A DNA stretch of 32,416 bases from Acidiferrobacterales bacterium (GTDB lineage: Bacteria; Pseudomonadota; Gammaproteobacteria; Acidiferrobacterales; SZUA-150): positions 82,024 through 114,439 of the forward strand of contig CAMYII010000069.1 of assembly GCA_947258385.1 (NCBI GenBank), read 5' to 3'. Under the pieces are notes generated by a model. It saw only the letters and a program-made list of their open reading frames with translations, made no database searches and was not told the DNA's origin. Shown here in pieces: positions 1-9,933 of the stretch (position 1 is the first letter of the stretch; every line of letters starts with the position of its first letter). A program made the translations under genes and the position numbers.

Positions 1-792
1 GTAAATGGTGCCGTCGGCCCCGATGGCCGGGGAGGAATATATGGTGTTTCCCGTCTGAAAGACCCATTTCTGCGTCCCGTCCGGATTAATGGCATACAGA
101 TTGCGATCCCACGAGCCCACATAAATCGTGCCGTCGGCCCCGATGGCCAGGTTGTTCAGATAGTCCGCGACCTGAAAGGTCCATTTGAGGGTCCCATCCG
201 GATTTATCGCGTACACTTTGGTATCGCCACCTGTCCCCATATAAACGGTGCCGTCAACCCCGATGACCGGTGAGGTGTCTATCCACGCCCAATTATCAAC
301 CTGAAAGAGCCATTTTGCCGTACCATCTGGGTTGACGGCGTGAAGTTTGCCACCACCCACCCCCACATAAATCGTTCCATCCACCCCGATTGCGGGCGTC
401 GCGAGCATCTCGCGCGACGTATAGTAGCTCCACTTCCAAGTTCCGTATGGAGTGAGTGCCACTAACTCACCATCCATCGTTCCCACGTAGACCGTGCCGT
501 CGGCCCCAATGGCGGGGGAGCTATCAAACCACAACTTGTCGTAGGTGTTATACATCCACTTGAAAGTTCCGTAACGGCTGACCGCGTAAAGGCGCCCATT
601 GAAGGTTGAAATATAGATGGTCCCGTCACCTGCAATCGCGGGAGACGATGTAAGATCCCAAGTGGGGAAGGCCCACTTCAAACTGCCGTCCTGTGCCCAT
701 GACGTGATTGGCAGGAAAAGGATCAATAACAATAATGCGAGAGCCTTTCGGAAAAGTCGTGGCATGTCATTGCTATGAGTGTTACGAAGCAT
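1..792 (-). CDS. Secreted PQQ-like beta-propeller repeat protein (5' part, runs off left edge)
   Basis: The minus-strand frame from 792 stays open to the window edge (264 codons), so only the N-terminal part is present. The start is set by a strong ribosome binding site (AGGAGGT about 7 bases before ATG 792). A second in-frame ATG at 765 would leave a more compact signal peptide. A hydrophobic signal segment (ALALLLLILFLPITSWA) is followed by repeated blades of the pattern 'SPAIGADGTIYVG...LYAVNPDGT.KW.F', about every 40-45 residues, at least five here. This is the PQQ/pyrrolo-quinoline-quinone-like WD propeller repeat, found in secreted or cell-surface proteins that often have no enzymatic role. 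No catalytic residues or cofactor ligands can be judged from this part. The C-terminus, and any anchor, lies outside the window. Confidence 0.85.
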   Translation of the reverse strand, partial: MLRNTHSNDMPRLFRKALALLLLILFLPITSWAQDGSLKWAFPTWDLTSSPAIAGDGTIYISTFNGRLYAVSRYGTFKWMYNTYDKLWFDSSPAIGADGTVYVGTMDGELVALTPYGTWKWSYYTSREMLATPAIGVDGTIYVGVGGGKLHAVNPDGTAKWLFQVDNWAWIDTSPVIGVDGTVYMGTGGDTKVYAINPDGTLKWTFQVADYLNNLAIGADGTIYVGSWDRNLYAINPDGTQKWVFQTGNTIYSSPAIGADGTIY

Positions 793-1475
793 GTGTCCCA
801 CCTCCTTTTTTCCTTCGTTGACTGCTGCCTAATTAACCAAAGACAAGGGATCGGGATGCGCTTTCCGGGCGTAGGGGGGAAGATGCGGAGTAAACCAGAC
901 CCCCACGTCGCGGCATGACCCCGATAGGCATTTGTTCCTTCCCTTAGCGATAAGTATGTCCCCTCAGATTATTTTTCTCGGGCACCGATCGTCCTACCAG
1001 CGAATGTAGCAGCTCTGGCATCGGCCGGCGAATATTATGAACACGTTCGTTCGTAATGTCTTTGAGGCATATCAACTAAATGCCGCGGGCGCGGAAAATC
1101 CGACTGTCTCTTCAGGCGCGCAATCAAGCCCCCCTGCCGGTGCCGTGTCTTGCCTCAACGTCGAGTAACGACCGGATCAAACGCTCAGCCACCCTTCACG
1201 CCCTGAAAGCAACGCAAAGCACGCCAAGGCGCAGCGGACACAGAGAATACTTCAAAATGCAATTTCTGCTTTCTTCGCGTACTTTGCGCCTCCGCGACCT
1301 CTGCGTTGGTTCCACGGCACCAGGGGGTGGAAAGTATTTTGAGATAGGTTCTAGTATGGACACCCACCGCGTGCAGCCATCGCTCCGTGGTCGGGCCGAT
1401 ATTTCTGAGCGCCGAAAAGCCGGGGTTGCGGGTGCTCACTTTGTCATCCGGCGAAAGTCGATGTCGCCAAAAAAC
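793..1475. other. Intergenic region without a convincing gene
   Basis: This 683-base stretch separates two minus-strand genes. It contains one recognisable element, the dispersed repeat at 1174-1351 (listed separately), and the upstream region of the propeller gene. Short open frames occur on both strands, but they cross the repeat, lack ribosome binding sites and have composition unlike real proteins. I found no clear sigma70 promoter for the propeller gene. Confidence 0.6.
1174..1351 (+). repeat. Dispersed MITE-like repeat, copy A
   Basis: This segment is the reverse complement of 20250-20441, alignable over nearly its whole length with most positions identical. Shared tracts include 'cacgccctg.aagcaacgc', 'aaagcacgccaaggcgc', 'tttctgctttcttcgcgta' and 'ctctgcgttggttccac'. 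Its right end carries 'tttgagataggttc' (1338-1351), matching one terminal inverted repeat of copy B. The left terminal repeat is eroded. It encodes nothing convincing. A non-autonomous mobile repeat is the simplest reading. Confidence 0.75.
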
Positions 1476-2456
1476 TCATTCCGACAAGCCCGCCTTGAAC
1501 GCCTCCAACTCGCTGCGGACGCGATCGACCGCGCGCCGGCCCGCCTCCATGGCCTCGGTGGCACGATGAAAATCGAGGAAACCCAGAGCAGGCACTTGCG
1601 GTGTGATCATGAATTCCGGCGGGTCCCCCGCCATGCGGCTGCGCATGATCCGCAGCTGCATGATTTCAACGCTGCTCGCCACCACATCAAGCACTGACGG
1701 GGTTTCCTCCCTGGACGGACCCATGATGGTCGCCGTGCTTTGCACGAGCGTACGCTTGATCTTATCGATGAGCCCCTCGGAGACACTCATCGGCGCCTGG
1801 ACCGAGGGGAGCGCGGAACGCTGCTTCTGCTGTGATAGGCGCCGGCCGAGCAGATTGGGATACAGCGCGACGGCGATCACCACATCGGCGCCCAATGCCC
1901 GGCACACCGACACCGGCACCGGGTTGGTCAGTACGCCGTCGACCAACCGCCGGCCATTGTGGACGGCCGGCGTGAACAACCCGGGAAACGCAATGGATGC
2001 CCGCACCGCGTCGAGCATGGATCCCTCGCGCAGCCATACCTCCTGACCATTGTCCAGACGCGTGGCAACCGCCGCGTAGGGGCGCGGCAGCGTTTCGATG
2101 GCGACGTCCTGGAAGTGCCGGCGGAAGAAGTCGAACAATTTCTTTCCTTCAATGAAACCGCCATTGAGCGTGACATCGAGGAAGCCCACCACATCCCGCC
2201 GGCGCAGTTGTTCGAGCCAGTCGGCGAGATCGTCCATACGGCCTGTGACGTAAGCCGCGCCCACCAGCGCGCCGATCGACGTGCCGCAGACGATGTCCGG
2301 TTCGATACCCAGGTCGCGCAGTGAACCGATGACGCCGATATGGGCCCAGCCGCGGGCGCCGCCGCCGCTCAGCGCCAGGCCGATCGTCGGGCGGTCATGC
2401 GCCGGCCGCGCCTCCACGGCACGGCCTTCACCGGCGGATCGCATCTCTTGTCTCAT
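1476..2456 (-). CDS. Patatin-like phospholipase (RssA/NTE-type serine hydrolase)
   Basis: A 326-residue cytoplasmic protein with the complete patatin signature: oxyanion loop GGGARGWAH (about residues 31-39), nucleophile elbow GTSIG with Ser60, and the Asp of the Ser-Asp dyad in VDGVLTNP (about residue 172). This family hydrolyses acyl esters of phospholipids and other lipids. The exact substrate cannot be read from sequence, and the protein resembles the bacterial RssA/YchK group. Two starts are possible: ATG 2456, used here, with a distant GGAG upstream, and ATG 2444, four codons later. Both leave all motifs intact. The gene lies 72 bases downstream of the broken DUF2238 gene in the same direction and may be cotranscribed. 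No terminator is obvious after it. Confidence 0.9.
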   Translation of the reverse strand: MRQEMRSAGEGRAVEARPAHDRPTIGLALSGGGARGWAHIGVIGSLRDLGIEPDIVCGTSIGALVGAAYVTGRMDDLADWLEQLRRRDVVGFLDVTLNGGFIEGKKLFDFFRRHFQDVAIETLPRPYAAVATRLDNGQEVWLREGSMLDAVRASIAFPGLFTPAVHNGRRLVDGVLTNPVPVSVCRALGADVVIAVALYPNLLGRRLSQQKQRSALPSVQAPMSVSEGLIDKIKRTLVQSTATIMGPSREETPSVLDVVASSVEIMQLRIMRSRMAGDPPEFMITPQVPALGFLDFHRATEAMEAGRRAVDRVRSELEAFKAGLSE

Positions 2457-2528
2457 CTCAGCATCAAGCTCCCGTCAACGGCCGGCATCGGCATACACGA
2501 TGGTCGAACCTTCGCTGCGTCGCAGCTG

Positions 2529-3252
2529 TCATTGCCTGTCCCGCCACAGGCGCGCGATCTCGTCTTCGCCGAGCGGCTCGGCGCGGGCCACTTGCAGGCT
2601 CTGTCCCCATTCCCGTGCGAAGTCGCGCTGCAGATAGCTGTTTAACAGGCCCGTCGCGGTCATGGCAGTCAACGCCCCGAGGCTTGCCAGCGCCATGTCC
2701 TTGTGGGCGTCCCAGATATCGCCTTGGGCACCCAGATACGCCATGCCCAGCTCCCCGCCGAACAACGCGGCCGCACCCCATTCGAACAGTTCAAAGATCA
2801 TGGACGTCGACATGGTAAAGTCCGGCGGCAGAAAATAGCCCCAGAAACCACGAACACTCGCCACCCGCAGGAAGACCTCGCGCACCGGATAGGCGAGCAG
2901 CAGTCCGTAACAGAAATGTACCACGCGATCGAAGTTATTGCGCTCCCATCCCAGCCACGCGTTCAGCGATCCGCCGGTCACACGCTGGAACCAGGCGTCG
3001 TAAGGTACCTCGGCATAGGTATAGTGGGCGCCGATCTCGTGCAAACATAAGAACAGGAATATCAGGGTATAGGAAACCCTGGACAGCAGCAGGCTGCTTG
3101 TAACTCAGCGCGACGACCACGGCGAAGACGCCCACCAGCGCGTTCTCGAGCGCCCAGTCATGGCGGTAGAGGGGATCGATCGCCAGAGCCGCCCACACCC
3201 CCAGGAATACCGTCGCGAGGATCAGGAGATACTTGGGATGCGAGATCGCCAT
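2529..3252 (-). pseudogene. DUF2238 (YjdF-like) integral membrane protein, interrupted by a one-base frameshift
   Basis: Two overlapping frames together give one complete family member. The first (from ATG 3252) encodes the N-terminal membrane segments up to ...VVALSYKQ. The second continues from about LLLSRVSYTLIFLFLCLHE into IGAHYTYAEVPYD and runs to the stop at 2529. Total length is 724 bases, one more than a multiple of three. Removing one base of the GG pair at 3092-3093 restores a single frame of 240 codons reading SYKQLLLSRVSY. The protein has several transmembrane helices and conserved acidic/His positions (AHYTY, FDRVVHF, FELFEW); no function is established for the family. Either the gene is a young pseudogene or the assembly carries an indel. 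The protein continuity is clear, the cause is not. Confidence 0.8.
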
Positions 3253-3381
3253 GCTCGATGAGATCCTGTTCAGAGCATCGTGAGTGACTAAGCCAACGGG
3301 CAGGAACCTACCACAACTCAGCCGCTAGGGTGGCAACAAACACAACGACCGATCCGCACCCGCGACGTTAACGCGGGGCAC

Positions 3382-3408
3382 AAAAAAAGGGGGCGAAACG
3401 CCCCCTTT
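3382..3408 (-). terminator. Rho-independent terminator of the rimP-pnp operon
   Basis: Read on the minus strand, a 10-bp stem (AAAGGGGGCG / CGCCCCCTTT) with a 3-base loop is followed by seven consecutive T. It lies 28 bases after the pnp stop codon, as expected for the end of this operon. Confidence 0.9.
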
Positions 3409-3435
3409 GCGCCGATGTTTTACGCGATGCGCGCG

Positions 3436-5535
3436 TCAGGCCGATTGCCTGTCGTCTTCCAGGGCCTTCATGCTCAGGCGGATGCGCCCCTGTTTGTCCA
3501 CTTCCAGCACCTTGACCTTGACGCTGTCGCCTTCCTTGAGCTTGTCACTGACGCTCTCCACGCGCTCATGGGAGATCTGCGAGATGTGCACCAGACCGTC
3601 GCGCCCGGGCAGAATGGTCACGAAGGCGCCGAAATCCATCAGCTTGACGACCTTGCCCTCATAGACCATGCCGACCTCGACATCGGCGGTCAGCTGCTCG
3701 ATGCGCCGGCGCGCCTCCTCGGCCGCGGTACCCTCCACCGAGGCGATATTCACGGTGCCGTCATCGGTGAGGTCAATCGTGGTATTGGTCTCCTCACAAA
3801 GGGCACGGATGGTGGCACCGCCCTTGCCGATCACATCGCGTATCTTGTCCGGATTGATCTTGAAGCTGATGATGCGCGGCGCATAATCGGAGAGCTCTTC
3901 GCGAGGCTTGGCGATCACCTGGTTCATGGCATTGAGGATATGCAGACGCCCCTCTTTGGCCTGGTCCAGCGCCGCCTGCATGATTTCCCGGTTGATCCCT
4001 TCGATCTTGATATCCATTTGCAGGGCGGTCACACCCTCGCTGGTGCCGGCCACCTTGAAGTCCATATCGCCGAGGTGATCTTCATCGCCGATGATATCGG
4101 TCAGCACCGCGAACTTTTCCTCCTCCTTGATGAGTCCCATGGCTACACCCGCCACCGGCGCCTTGATTTCGACACCGGCGTCCATGAGCGACAAACTCGT
4201 CCCGCAGACGGTCGCCATCGAGCTGGAGCCGTTGGATTCGGTGATTTCGGAGACGACCCTCAGCACATAGGGATATTCTTCCATTTCAGGAAGCACGGCC
4301 GAGATCGCGCGTCTGGCGAGGTTCCCATGTCCGACCTCACGGCGTTTGGTGGCGCCCACGCGACCGGTCTCCCCAACACAATAGGGCGGAAAGTTATAGT
4401 GCAACATGAACGGCTCGCGGCGCGAACCCTCGAGCGCGTCGATGATCTGCGCATCGCGCCCGGTGCCCAGGGTTGTCACCACCAGCCCCTGGGTCTCGCC
4501 GCGGGTGAACAGAGCCGAGCCATGGGTGCGCGGCAGCACGCCGGTACGCACAGTGATCGGGCGCACGCTGCGGGTATCGCGCCCGTCGATACGGGGCTGC
4601 CCCGCCAGGATCCGGCCGCGCACGAGCTTCTTTTCCACTCCCTTGAGCACGGCCTTGATCTTTTCCACTTCCTCGGCCGGCATGTCTTCGTCACACAGCC
4701 CGGCCAACGCCTTGTCTTTGGCCTCGGCAACGCGCTGCTGGCGCTCCAGCTTGTCGGCGATCTGGTAGGCCTCGCCCAGGCCGGCCTCGGCGACCGCGGC
4801 GACTCTCTGTTCGACGCTCGCGTCTTTCACGGGCGGCTGCCAATCCCACGACGCCGTCCCGGCCTCCTGCGCGAGCTCACGGATCGCGTTGATAGCGGTC
4901 TTCGCCTGCTCATGGCCGTACATCACGGCACCCAGCATGACCTCCTCGGACAGCATATTGGCCTCGGACTCGACCATCAGCACGGCTGACTCGGTCCCGG
5001 CCACCACCAGGTCGAGATCGGATTCCGCGACCTGGCTCAAGGTGGGGTTGAGCAGGTACTGGCCGTCCTTGTACCCGACACGGGCGGCCCCCAGCGGGCC
5101 GTTGAACGGCACCCCGGAAATGGCGATCGCGGCCGAGACCCCCAGCAGCGAAACGATGTCGGGATCGATGTCGGTTTCACTGGACAGGACCGTCACGATA
5201 ATCTGCACTTCGTTGGTGAAACCGTTGGGGAACAGGGGGCGGATGGGGCGGTCGATGAGGCGGCAGGTAAGGATCTCTTTCTCGCCAGGTCGTCCTTCAC
5301 GCCGGAAAAAGCCGCCGGGAATGCGTCCGGCGGCGTAGGCCTTCTCCTGATAATCGACGGTGAGGGGGAAGAAATCCTGGCCCGGGCGGGCTTCTTTTTC
5401 CGCCACCACGGTAGCGAGGACCACCGTGTCTCCCATGCTGGCCATCACGGCCCCGCTGGCCTGCCGGGCGATTTCCCCGGTCTCCAAGGTGACCCTGTGG
5501 TCACCGTACTGAAATGATTTGCTGATCTTTGCCAA
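3436..5535 (-). CDS. pnp: Polyribonucleotide nucleotidyltransferase (PNPase)
   Basis: This 699-residue protein is a phosphorolytic 3'-5' exoribonuclease that degrades mRNA to nucleoside diphosphates and forms part of the RNA degradosome in many gammaproteobacteria. It has two RNase PH-like cores (about 1-225 and 310-545), separated by the all-helical linker, then a KH domain with the IGKGG loop near residue 566, and a C-terminal S1 domain ([18 protein letters not shown], from about residue 620). The start codon is TTG at 5535, preceded by GAGGA at 7 bases; no ATG gives a better fit. It begins 20 bases after the rpsO stop, so the two genes are probably cotranscribed. The usual terminator precedes the left boundary of the operon. 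Length is normal for the family. Confidence 0.97.
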   Translation of the reverse strand: MAKISKSFQYGDHRVTLETGEIARQASGAVMASMGDTVVLATVVAEKEARPGQDFFPLTVDYQEKAYAAGRIPGGFFRREGRPGEKEILTCRLIDRPIRPLFPNGFTNEVQIIVTVLSSETDIDPDIVSLLGVSAAIAISGVPFNGPLGAARVGYKDGQYLLNPTLSQVAESDLDLVVAGTESAVLMVESEANMLSEEVMLGAVMYGHEQAKTAINAIRELAQEAGTASWDWQPPVKDASVEQRVAAVAEAGLGEAYQIADKLERQQRVAEAKDKALAGLCDEDMPAEEVEKIKAVLKGVEKKLVRGRILAGQPRIDGRDTRSVRPITVRTGVLPRTHGSALFTRGETQGLVVTTLGTGRDAQIIDALEGSRREPFMLHYNFPPYCVGETGRVGATKRREVGHGNLARRAISAVLPEMEEYPYVLRVVSEITESNGSSSMATVCGTSLSLMDAGVEIKAPVAGVAMGLIKEEEKFAVLTDIIGDEDHLGDMDFKVAGTSEGVTALQMDIKIEGINREIMQAALDQAKEGRLHILNAMNQVIAKPREELSDYAPRIISFKINPDKIRDVIGKGGATIRALCEETNTTIDLTDDGTVNIASVEGTAAEEARRRIEQLTADVEVGMVYEGKVVKLMDFGAFVTILPGRDGLVHISQISHERVESVSDKLKEGDSVKVKVLEVDKQGRIRLSMKALEDDRQSA

Positions 5536-5555
5536 TGATTTGTCCTCGGGCGGGA

Positions 5556-5825
5556 TTACTTACGCAGACCAAGCCGGTCGATCAATGCGCGGTAACGGTT
5601 AATGTCTACGTTTTTCAGGTAATCCAGCAGCTTTCTGCGTTTGTTGACCATGCGCAGCAATCCCACCCGGGAGTGGTGGTCATGGCTGTGGGTCTGGAAA
5701 TGGGCCGATAAGTCGTTGATCCGCGCCGACAGCAAGGCCACTTGCACCTCCGGCGACCCGGTGTCTCCCGCATGGGTCTGAAAATCCTTCACGATGTCAG
5801 CCTTGTTCTGAACATTGAGGGCCAT
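5556..5825 (-). CDS. rpsO: 30S ribosomal protein S15
   Basis: This 89-residue protein of the small-subunit central domain binds 16S rRNA helix junctions early in assembly. The family core is fully recognisable: [12 protein letters not shown], the H.HDHHSR.GLL segment, [10 protein letters not shown] and the LGLRK end. Two ATGs two codons apart are possible. The second (5825) is chosen because the ribosome binding site GAGAGG sits 9 bases before it, and it gives the family's standard 89 residues. The first (5831) would sit only about 3 bases from that site. The gene has its own promoter in the gap after truB and is followed at 20 bases by pnp, as in E. coli. Confidence 0.96.
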   Translation of the reverse strand: MALNVQNKADIVKDFQTHAGDTGSPEVQVALLSARINDLSAHFQTHSHDHHSRVGLLRMVNKRRKLLDYLKNVDINRYRALIDRLGLRK

Positions 5826-5878
5826 CGTCATCTACCTCTCGCATACATGTCTATAATTAAGCTCTTTGGAGGGCGCGT

Positions 5879-5907
5879 ATTCTAACCGCGCGGCACCCTC
5901 GTCTCAA
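5879..5907 (-). promoter_or_regulatory. Sigma70 promoter for rpsO-pnp
   Basis: On the minus strand, TTGAGA (5902-5907) and TAGAAT (5879-5884) are separated by exactly 17 bases. This places a start site about 45 bases before the S15 start codon. A private rpsO promoter between truB and rpsO is known in E. coli. Confidence 0.75.
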
Positions 5908-5925
5908 CCGAAATTTTCTCGAAAT

Positions 5926-6834
5926 TCAAGCCTTTCTTGTGCCCCGCATGAGACGCTTCGGTGCCACCCGGCCGTCGTCCAGCACCTCGCCCATGCCGAG
6001 AAAATGCTCCCCCTGCTCATATAGCCGCACCCAGCCCGGGGCATGAGTGTGTCGCACGGACACCGGCTGCCCCTGCAGCAGGTAGTGCGTGGCCATGGCG
6101 GTCAGGCTGACCCCGGGCAACGCGGAAAGCGCCTGGTCGATGGGCAGCAGCAGCGCCTCAGCGCTGTTAACCGCCAGCAGCTGCTCCAGGGGCACGGCCT
6201 GGGCCGCATCAAGCCCACCCACACCCAGGCGGCGTAACTCGGCCATGTGCGCGCCACAACCCAGTACCTGGCCCAGGTCGTGGGCCAGGCTGCGGACGTA
6301 GGTGCCCTTGGTGCACTGAATCTCAAGCTCCAGGCGCTCGCCCTGCCAATCGAGGACCCGGATTTCGTGCACCCGCACGTTGCGCGGCTGGCGTTCCACC
6401 TCGATACCCTGCCGTGCCAGCTTGTACAGTGCCTTGCCGCCGTGCTTCACCGCGGAGTACATGGGCGGGATCTGCTGTATTTCCCCTTCAAACTGCTTAA
6501 GGGCGGCTTCCAGGGCCCGCCGCTTGACGGATACCGCGTGCGTGGCAACCACCTCGCCATCGGCATCATAGGTTGTGGTCTCCACGCCGAGCCGGATCGC
6601 GGTCCAATAGCGTTTATCGGCATCAAGCAGGAACTGCGAGATCTTGGTGGCCTCGCCGAAACACAGCGGCAACAGTCCGGTGGCAATCGGGTCCAGACTG
6701 CCCGTATGACCGGCCTTGCAGGCGTGGAAGTGGTGCTTGACCGTCTGCAGGGCCTGATTGGAGGTGATCCCCCGGGGCTTGTCCAGCAGCAGTATGCCGT
6801 CGATATTCCGGCAGTTGCGTCGTTTTCTCGCCAA
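5926..6834 (-). CDS. truB: tRNA pseudouridine-55 synthase
   Basis: This 302-residue enzyme converts U55 of the tRNA T-loop to pseudouridine. The catalytic motif is AGHTGSLDPIATG, with the aspartate at residue 48 when counted from the TTG at 6834, matching the position in the E. coli enzyme. Other family features are NIDGILLLDKP near the N-terminus, the KGTYVRSL motif and a C-terminal PUA-like region. The TTG start is supported by GAGGAA just upstream and by the usual ARKR... N-terminus. A longer in-frame start at 6879 would add 15 atypical residues and overlap rbfA. The gap to rbfA is 16 bases, so the genes are in one transcript. Confidence 0.95.
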   Translation of the reverse strand: MARKRRNCRNIDGILLLDKPRGITSNQALQTVKHHFHACKAGHTGSLDPIATGLLPLCFGEATKISQFLLDADKRYWTAIRLGVETTTYDADGEVVATHAVSVKRRALEAALKQFEGEIQQIPPMYSAVKHGGKALYKLARQGIEVERQPRNVRVHEIRVLDWQGERLELEIQCTKGTYVRSLAHDLGQVLGCGAHMAELRRLGVGGLDAAQAVPLEQLLAVNSAEALLLPIDQALSALPGVSLTAMATHYLLQGQPVSVRHTHAPGWVRLYEQGEHFLGMGEVLDDGRVAPKRLMRGTRKA

Positions 6835-6850
6835 AATTGGTTCCTCGCTG

Positions 6851-7237
6851 TTACTTCTTCGTATCACGCTTCGTATCACTGTCGGGCTCCGCCGCCAGCG
6901 CGCGATCGATCAGCGCGGACACGCGGGCGCCACGGTCCACCGATTGGTCGTAGATGAAACGCAAAGCCGGAATTCCGCGTAAATCCACACGCCCACGCAG
7001 GCAGTGGCGCAGGTAACCGCTGGCTCGGTTGAGCGCCGCCGCGGCTTCTGCAATCTCCCCGGGCGGCCCCATGCGGGTGAAATAGACCTTGGCGGACTTC
7101 AGATCAGGCGCCATCGCGACCGCGGTCAGGGTCACATCGCCGATGCGGGGGTCATCGAGCTCGGTCCTGATCAGCTGCGCCAATTCGCGCTTGAGGAGCT
7201 CAGCGACGCGGCGCGGGCGGTTAGATTCTGAGGGCAC
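6851..7237 (-). CDS. rbfA: Ribosome-binding factor A
   Basis: This 128-residue protein has the single KH-type fold of RbfA, which binds the 30S subunit during late maturation and cold adaptation. Recognisable segments are the N-terminal R..RVAELLKRELAQLI, the central DPRIG-VTLTAV-MAPDLKSAKVYF strand-helix region and the C-terminal PALRFIYDQS. The start is GTG 7237, with a GAGG about 11 bases upstream, so it is only moderately supported. The gene lies between infB and truB in the conserved order, with a 122-base gap to infB in which I see no promoter or terminator. The Lys/Asp-rich tail (DSDTKRDTKK) is ordinary for the family. Confidence 0.95.
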   Translation of the reverse strand: MPSESNRPRRVAELLKRELAQLIRTELDDPRIGDVTLTAVAMAPDLKSAKVYFTRMGPPGEIAEAAAALNRASGYLRHCLRGRVDLRGIPALRFIYDQSVDRGARVSALIDRALAAEPDSDTKRDTKK

Positions 7238-7359
7238 GGATACCAGGGCCTCGGCAAATACTTCGTTTACGGTCTGGACTCGCTGTGACCGCTACCGTTG
7301 ATCTTTGCAGTCACCGTTTAGCGGCCCCACGAAAACAGGCGTTGGGGATCAGTGCCCGC

Positions 7360-9921
7360 CTAGAGCGAACGTGCGACCTCGATCTTCTCAAATACCTCGA
7401 TCTGGTCACCCACCTTGACGTCGTTGTAATTCTTCACCCCGATACCGCACTCCGTGCCGGATTTGACCTCGTTGACATCGTCCTTGAACCGGCGCAGCGA
7501 CTCGAGCTCGCCCCCGTAGATCACCACGTTGTCGCGCAAGACACGGATCGGCAGGTTGCGACGCACGAAACCTTCTGCCACATAACATCCTGCAATCGCT
7601 CCCAACTTTGGCGATCGGAACACATCGCGCACCTCGGCGAGACCCACGATCTGTTCCTTGATTTCAGGCTTGAGCATGCCGCTGATGGCCGCCTTGATCT
7701 CATCGACCGCATCATAAATCACGCTGTAGTAGTGCACACCCACGCCCTGACTCTCGATCAGGCGGCGGGCGCCGGCATCGGCGCGAACGTTGAAACCGAT
7801 GATGATGCCCTGTGACGCCAGCGCCAGATTGACGTCTGACTCGTTGATGCCGCCGACCATGCCGTGGACCACTTTGACCCTGACCTCATCGGAAGGCAGC
7901 TTTTCAAGCGATTCCGTCAATGCCTCGACGGAACCCTGCACGTCCGCCTTGATGATCAGGTTCAGCGTTTTTAACTCGCCTTCGCCCATCTGCTCGAGCA
8001 TGCCCGATAACTTGGCAGCCTGCTGGCGGGCAAGCTGGACATCTTTGAACTTGCCCTGACGAAACAGCGCGATCTCGCGGGCCTTGCGCTCGCTCTCCAC
8101 GGCCTGCGCTTCATCACCAGCGCTCGGCACGCCGGACAGGCCCTGGATCTCGACCGGGATCGAGGGTCCCGCCTCCTTGATGGGCTTGCCGTTCTCATCA
8201 AGCATGGCGCGCACGCGCCCGTACTCCTGCCCCGCCAACAACACGTCGCCTTTGCGCAGGGTGCCCCGTTGTACCAGAATGGTCGCGACCGGTCCGCGCC
8301 CCTTGTCCAGGCGCGCCTCGATGACCAGCCCGGCGGCAGCGGCTTCCTTCGGCGCCTTGAGTTCCAGTACTTCGGCTTGAAGCAATGCGGATTCCAGTAG
8401 CGCGTCAATGCCCTCACCGGTCTTGGCCGATACATTGACGAAGATATCGTTACCGCCCCATTCCTCGGTAATGACCTCGTGGGCCGTCAGCTCCTGGCGC
8501 ACGCGGTCCACGTCGGCCTCCGGCTTGTCAATCTTGTTCACCGCCACCACCAGCGGGACGCCGGCATCACGGGCATGGTGGATGGCCTCGATGGTCTGCG
8601 GCTTGACGCCGTCATCGGCGGCCACTACCAGGATGACCAGGTCGGTGGCCTTGGCGCCGCGGGCGCGCATCGCCGTAAACGCCGCGTGGCCGGGCGTATC
8701 GAGGAAGGTAATCACTCCCTTTGGGGTTTCCACATGATAGGCCCCGATGTGCTGGGTGATGCCACCGGCCTCGCCGCTCGCCACCCGGGTCTTGCGGATA
8801 TAGTCCAGCAGCGAGGTCTTGCCGTGGTCCACGTGGCCCATCACCGTTACCACCGGCGGTCGCGGAACCTGTTCCCCGATCTCTTGCTCCTGCACCAGCA
8901 GGGCCTCCGGGTTTTCAGGCTTGGCCTCTTTGACATTATGCCCCAGCTCTTCGACGACGATGGTCGCGGTGTCACGATCGAGCACCTGGTTGATCGTCAC
9001 CATGCTGCCCAGCTGCATCATGGCCTTGATAACCTCGGCGGCCTTGACCGACATCCTCTGAGCCAGCTCGCCCACGGAGATGGTCTCGGGCAACAGAACC
9101 TCGCGTACGACCGGCGCCGTCGGTTTGGCGAACCCATGCTGTCCGGACATACTCGTAACCACGGCCTGTTCCGATCGTCGCTGAGGTCTACGGCGCGTCC
9201 GTTTGCCGGCGGCAAGGTGCAGTTCCTTGCGCTCGCGGGCCTCTTCGGCGGCTGCCGCCTTGGTCTTTTTGGCTTTCCCTTTGGCAGGTTTCTTGGCTTC
9301 TTTGGCCGCGGCCGGCGGCGCTGCGCCCGCCTTCGCCGCCGCTGCCGGCGCGGCCTCGGGGGCCGGTTCCGGCGCTGCCGCCGCTTCCTCGGCGGCCAGG
9401 TTCTCGGCCGGCGCCGCAGACTCAGCCGCCTGCTCCACCGCGATCACCTGCTCGGCCATCGCCTCCGCGGCCTGCGGTTCCGCCATGGCCGCTTCTGCCT
9501 CGGCCTGCTCGCGCGCCGCGCGTGCTTCGGCTTCCTGGACTTTCTGCGCTTCGGCTTCCGCGGCGGCCTGTCTGGCCTCCGCTTCGGCCTGCTGCTGCGC
9601 CTCGATCGTGGTACGCTTCACGAACGTGCGCTGCTTGCGCACGGCCACTTGAACCGTTCGGGTCGGGCCGCCGCGAGTGCTTTGCTTGATCTGGCTGGTC
9701 GTCTTGCGTTTGAGCGTAATTTTCTTGCGCGTGATCGCCTGTTCTTCGGCTTCCGCTCCATGGCTGCCACGCAGATAGTTCAGCAGTGACATCTTCTCGG
9801 TATCACTCAGAACATCTTCCACGTTCTTCTCGGCAACACCGGCCGCGATAAGCTGTTCTAGCAGCTTGTCTGCTGGAACACCGATCTGTTCGGCAAAACC
9901 TTTAATCGTTGTCTCGGACAT
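7360..9921 (-). CDS. infB: Translation initiation factor IF-2
   Basis: This GTPase of about 853 residues recruits formyl-Met-tRNA to the 30S subunit and promotes subunit joining. Order of domains: N-terminal IF2_N (about 1-50), a long Ala/Glu/Lys-rich low-complexity linker (about 70-240), a second IF2_N segment ([16 protein letters not shown]), the G domain with GHVDHGKTS (about 361-369), DTPGH (about 407), NKID (about 461) and SAK, then the beta-barrel and C-terminal fMet-tRNA binding domains. ATG 9921 is chosen because MSETTIK aligns with the family N-terminus; GTG 9927, two codons upstream, is an alternative. It starts 12 bases after the nusA stop. The linker length and composition explain several long spurious frames on the opposite strand. 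Confidence 0.96.
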   Translation of the reverse strand: MSETTIKGFAEQIGVPADKLLEQLIAAGVAEKNVEDVLSDTEKMSLLNYLRGSHGAEAEEQAITRKKITLKRKTTSQIKQSTRGGPTRTVQVAVRKQRTFVKRTTIEAQQQAEAEARQAAAEAEAQKVQEAEARAAREQAEAEAAMAEPQAAEAMAEQVIAVEQAAESAAPAENLAAEEAAAAPEPAPEAAPAAAAKAGAAPPAAAKEAKKPAKGKAKKTKAAAAEEARERKELHLAAGKRTRRRPQRRSEQAVVTSMSGQHGFAKPTAPVVREVLLPETISVGELAQRMSVKAAEVIKAMMQLGSMVTINQVLDRDTATIVVEELGHNVKEAKPENPEALLVQEQEIGEQVPRPPVVTVMGHVDHGKTSLLDYIRKTRVASGEAGGITQHIGAYHVETPKGVITFLDTPGHAAFTAMRARGAKATDLVILVVAADDGVKPQTIEAIHHARDAGVPLVVAVNKIDKPEADVDRVRQELTAHEVITEEWGGNDIFVNVSAKTGEGIDALLESALLQAEVLELKAPKEAAAAGLVIEARLDKGRGPVATILVQRGTLRKGDVLLAGQEYGRVRAMLDENGKPIKEAGPSIPVEIQGLSGVPSAGDEAQAVESERKAREIALFRQGKFKDVQLARQQAAKLSGMLEQMGEGELKTLNLIIKADVQGSVEALTESLEKLPSDEVRVKVVHGMVGGINESDVNLALASQGIIIGFNVRADAGARRLIESQGVGVHYYSVIYDAVDEIKAAISGMLKPEIKEQIVGLAEVRDVFRSPKLGAIAGCYVAEGFVRRNLPIRVLRDNVVIYGGELESLRRFKDDVNEVKSGTECGIGVKNYNDVKVGDQIEVFEKIEVARSL

Positions 9922-9933
9922 GCTCACAGTAAT

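Noticed and set aside
1080-1697. Plus-strand frame of 205 codons
   Set aside because: It crosses repeat copy A and the 3' end of the patatin gene; no start signal, and composition is unlike a protein.
3415-4989. Long open frame (about 524 codons) on the plus strand
   Set aside because: It is antisense to the well-supported pnp gene and reflects codon bias; no ribosome binding site and no family resemblance.
8479-9789. Long plus-strand frame (about 436 codons)
   Set aside because: Antisense to infB, mostly over its Ala/Glu-rich linker, which gives a repetitive Arg/Gly/Leu-rich translation.
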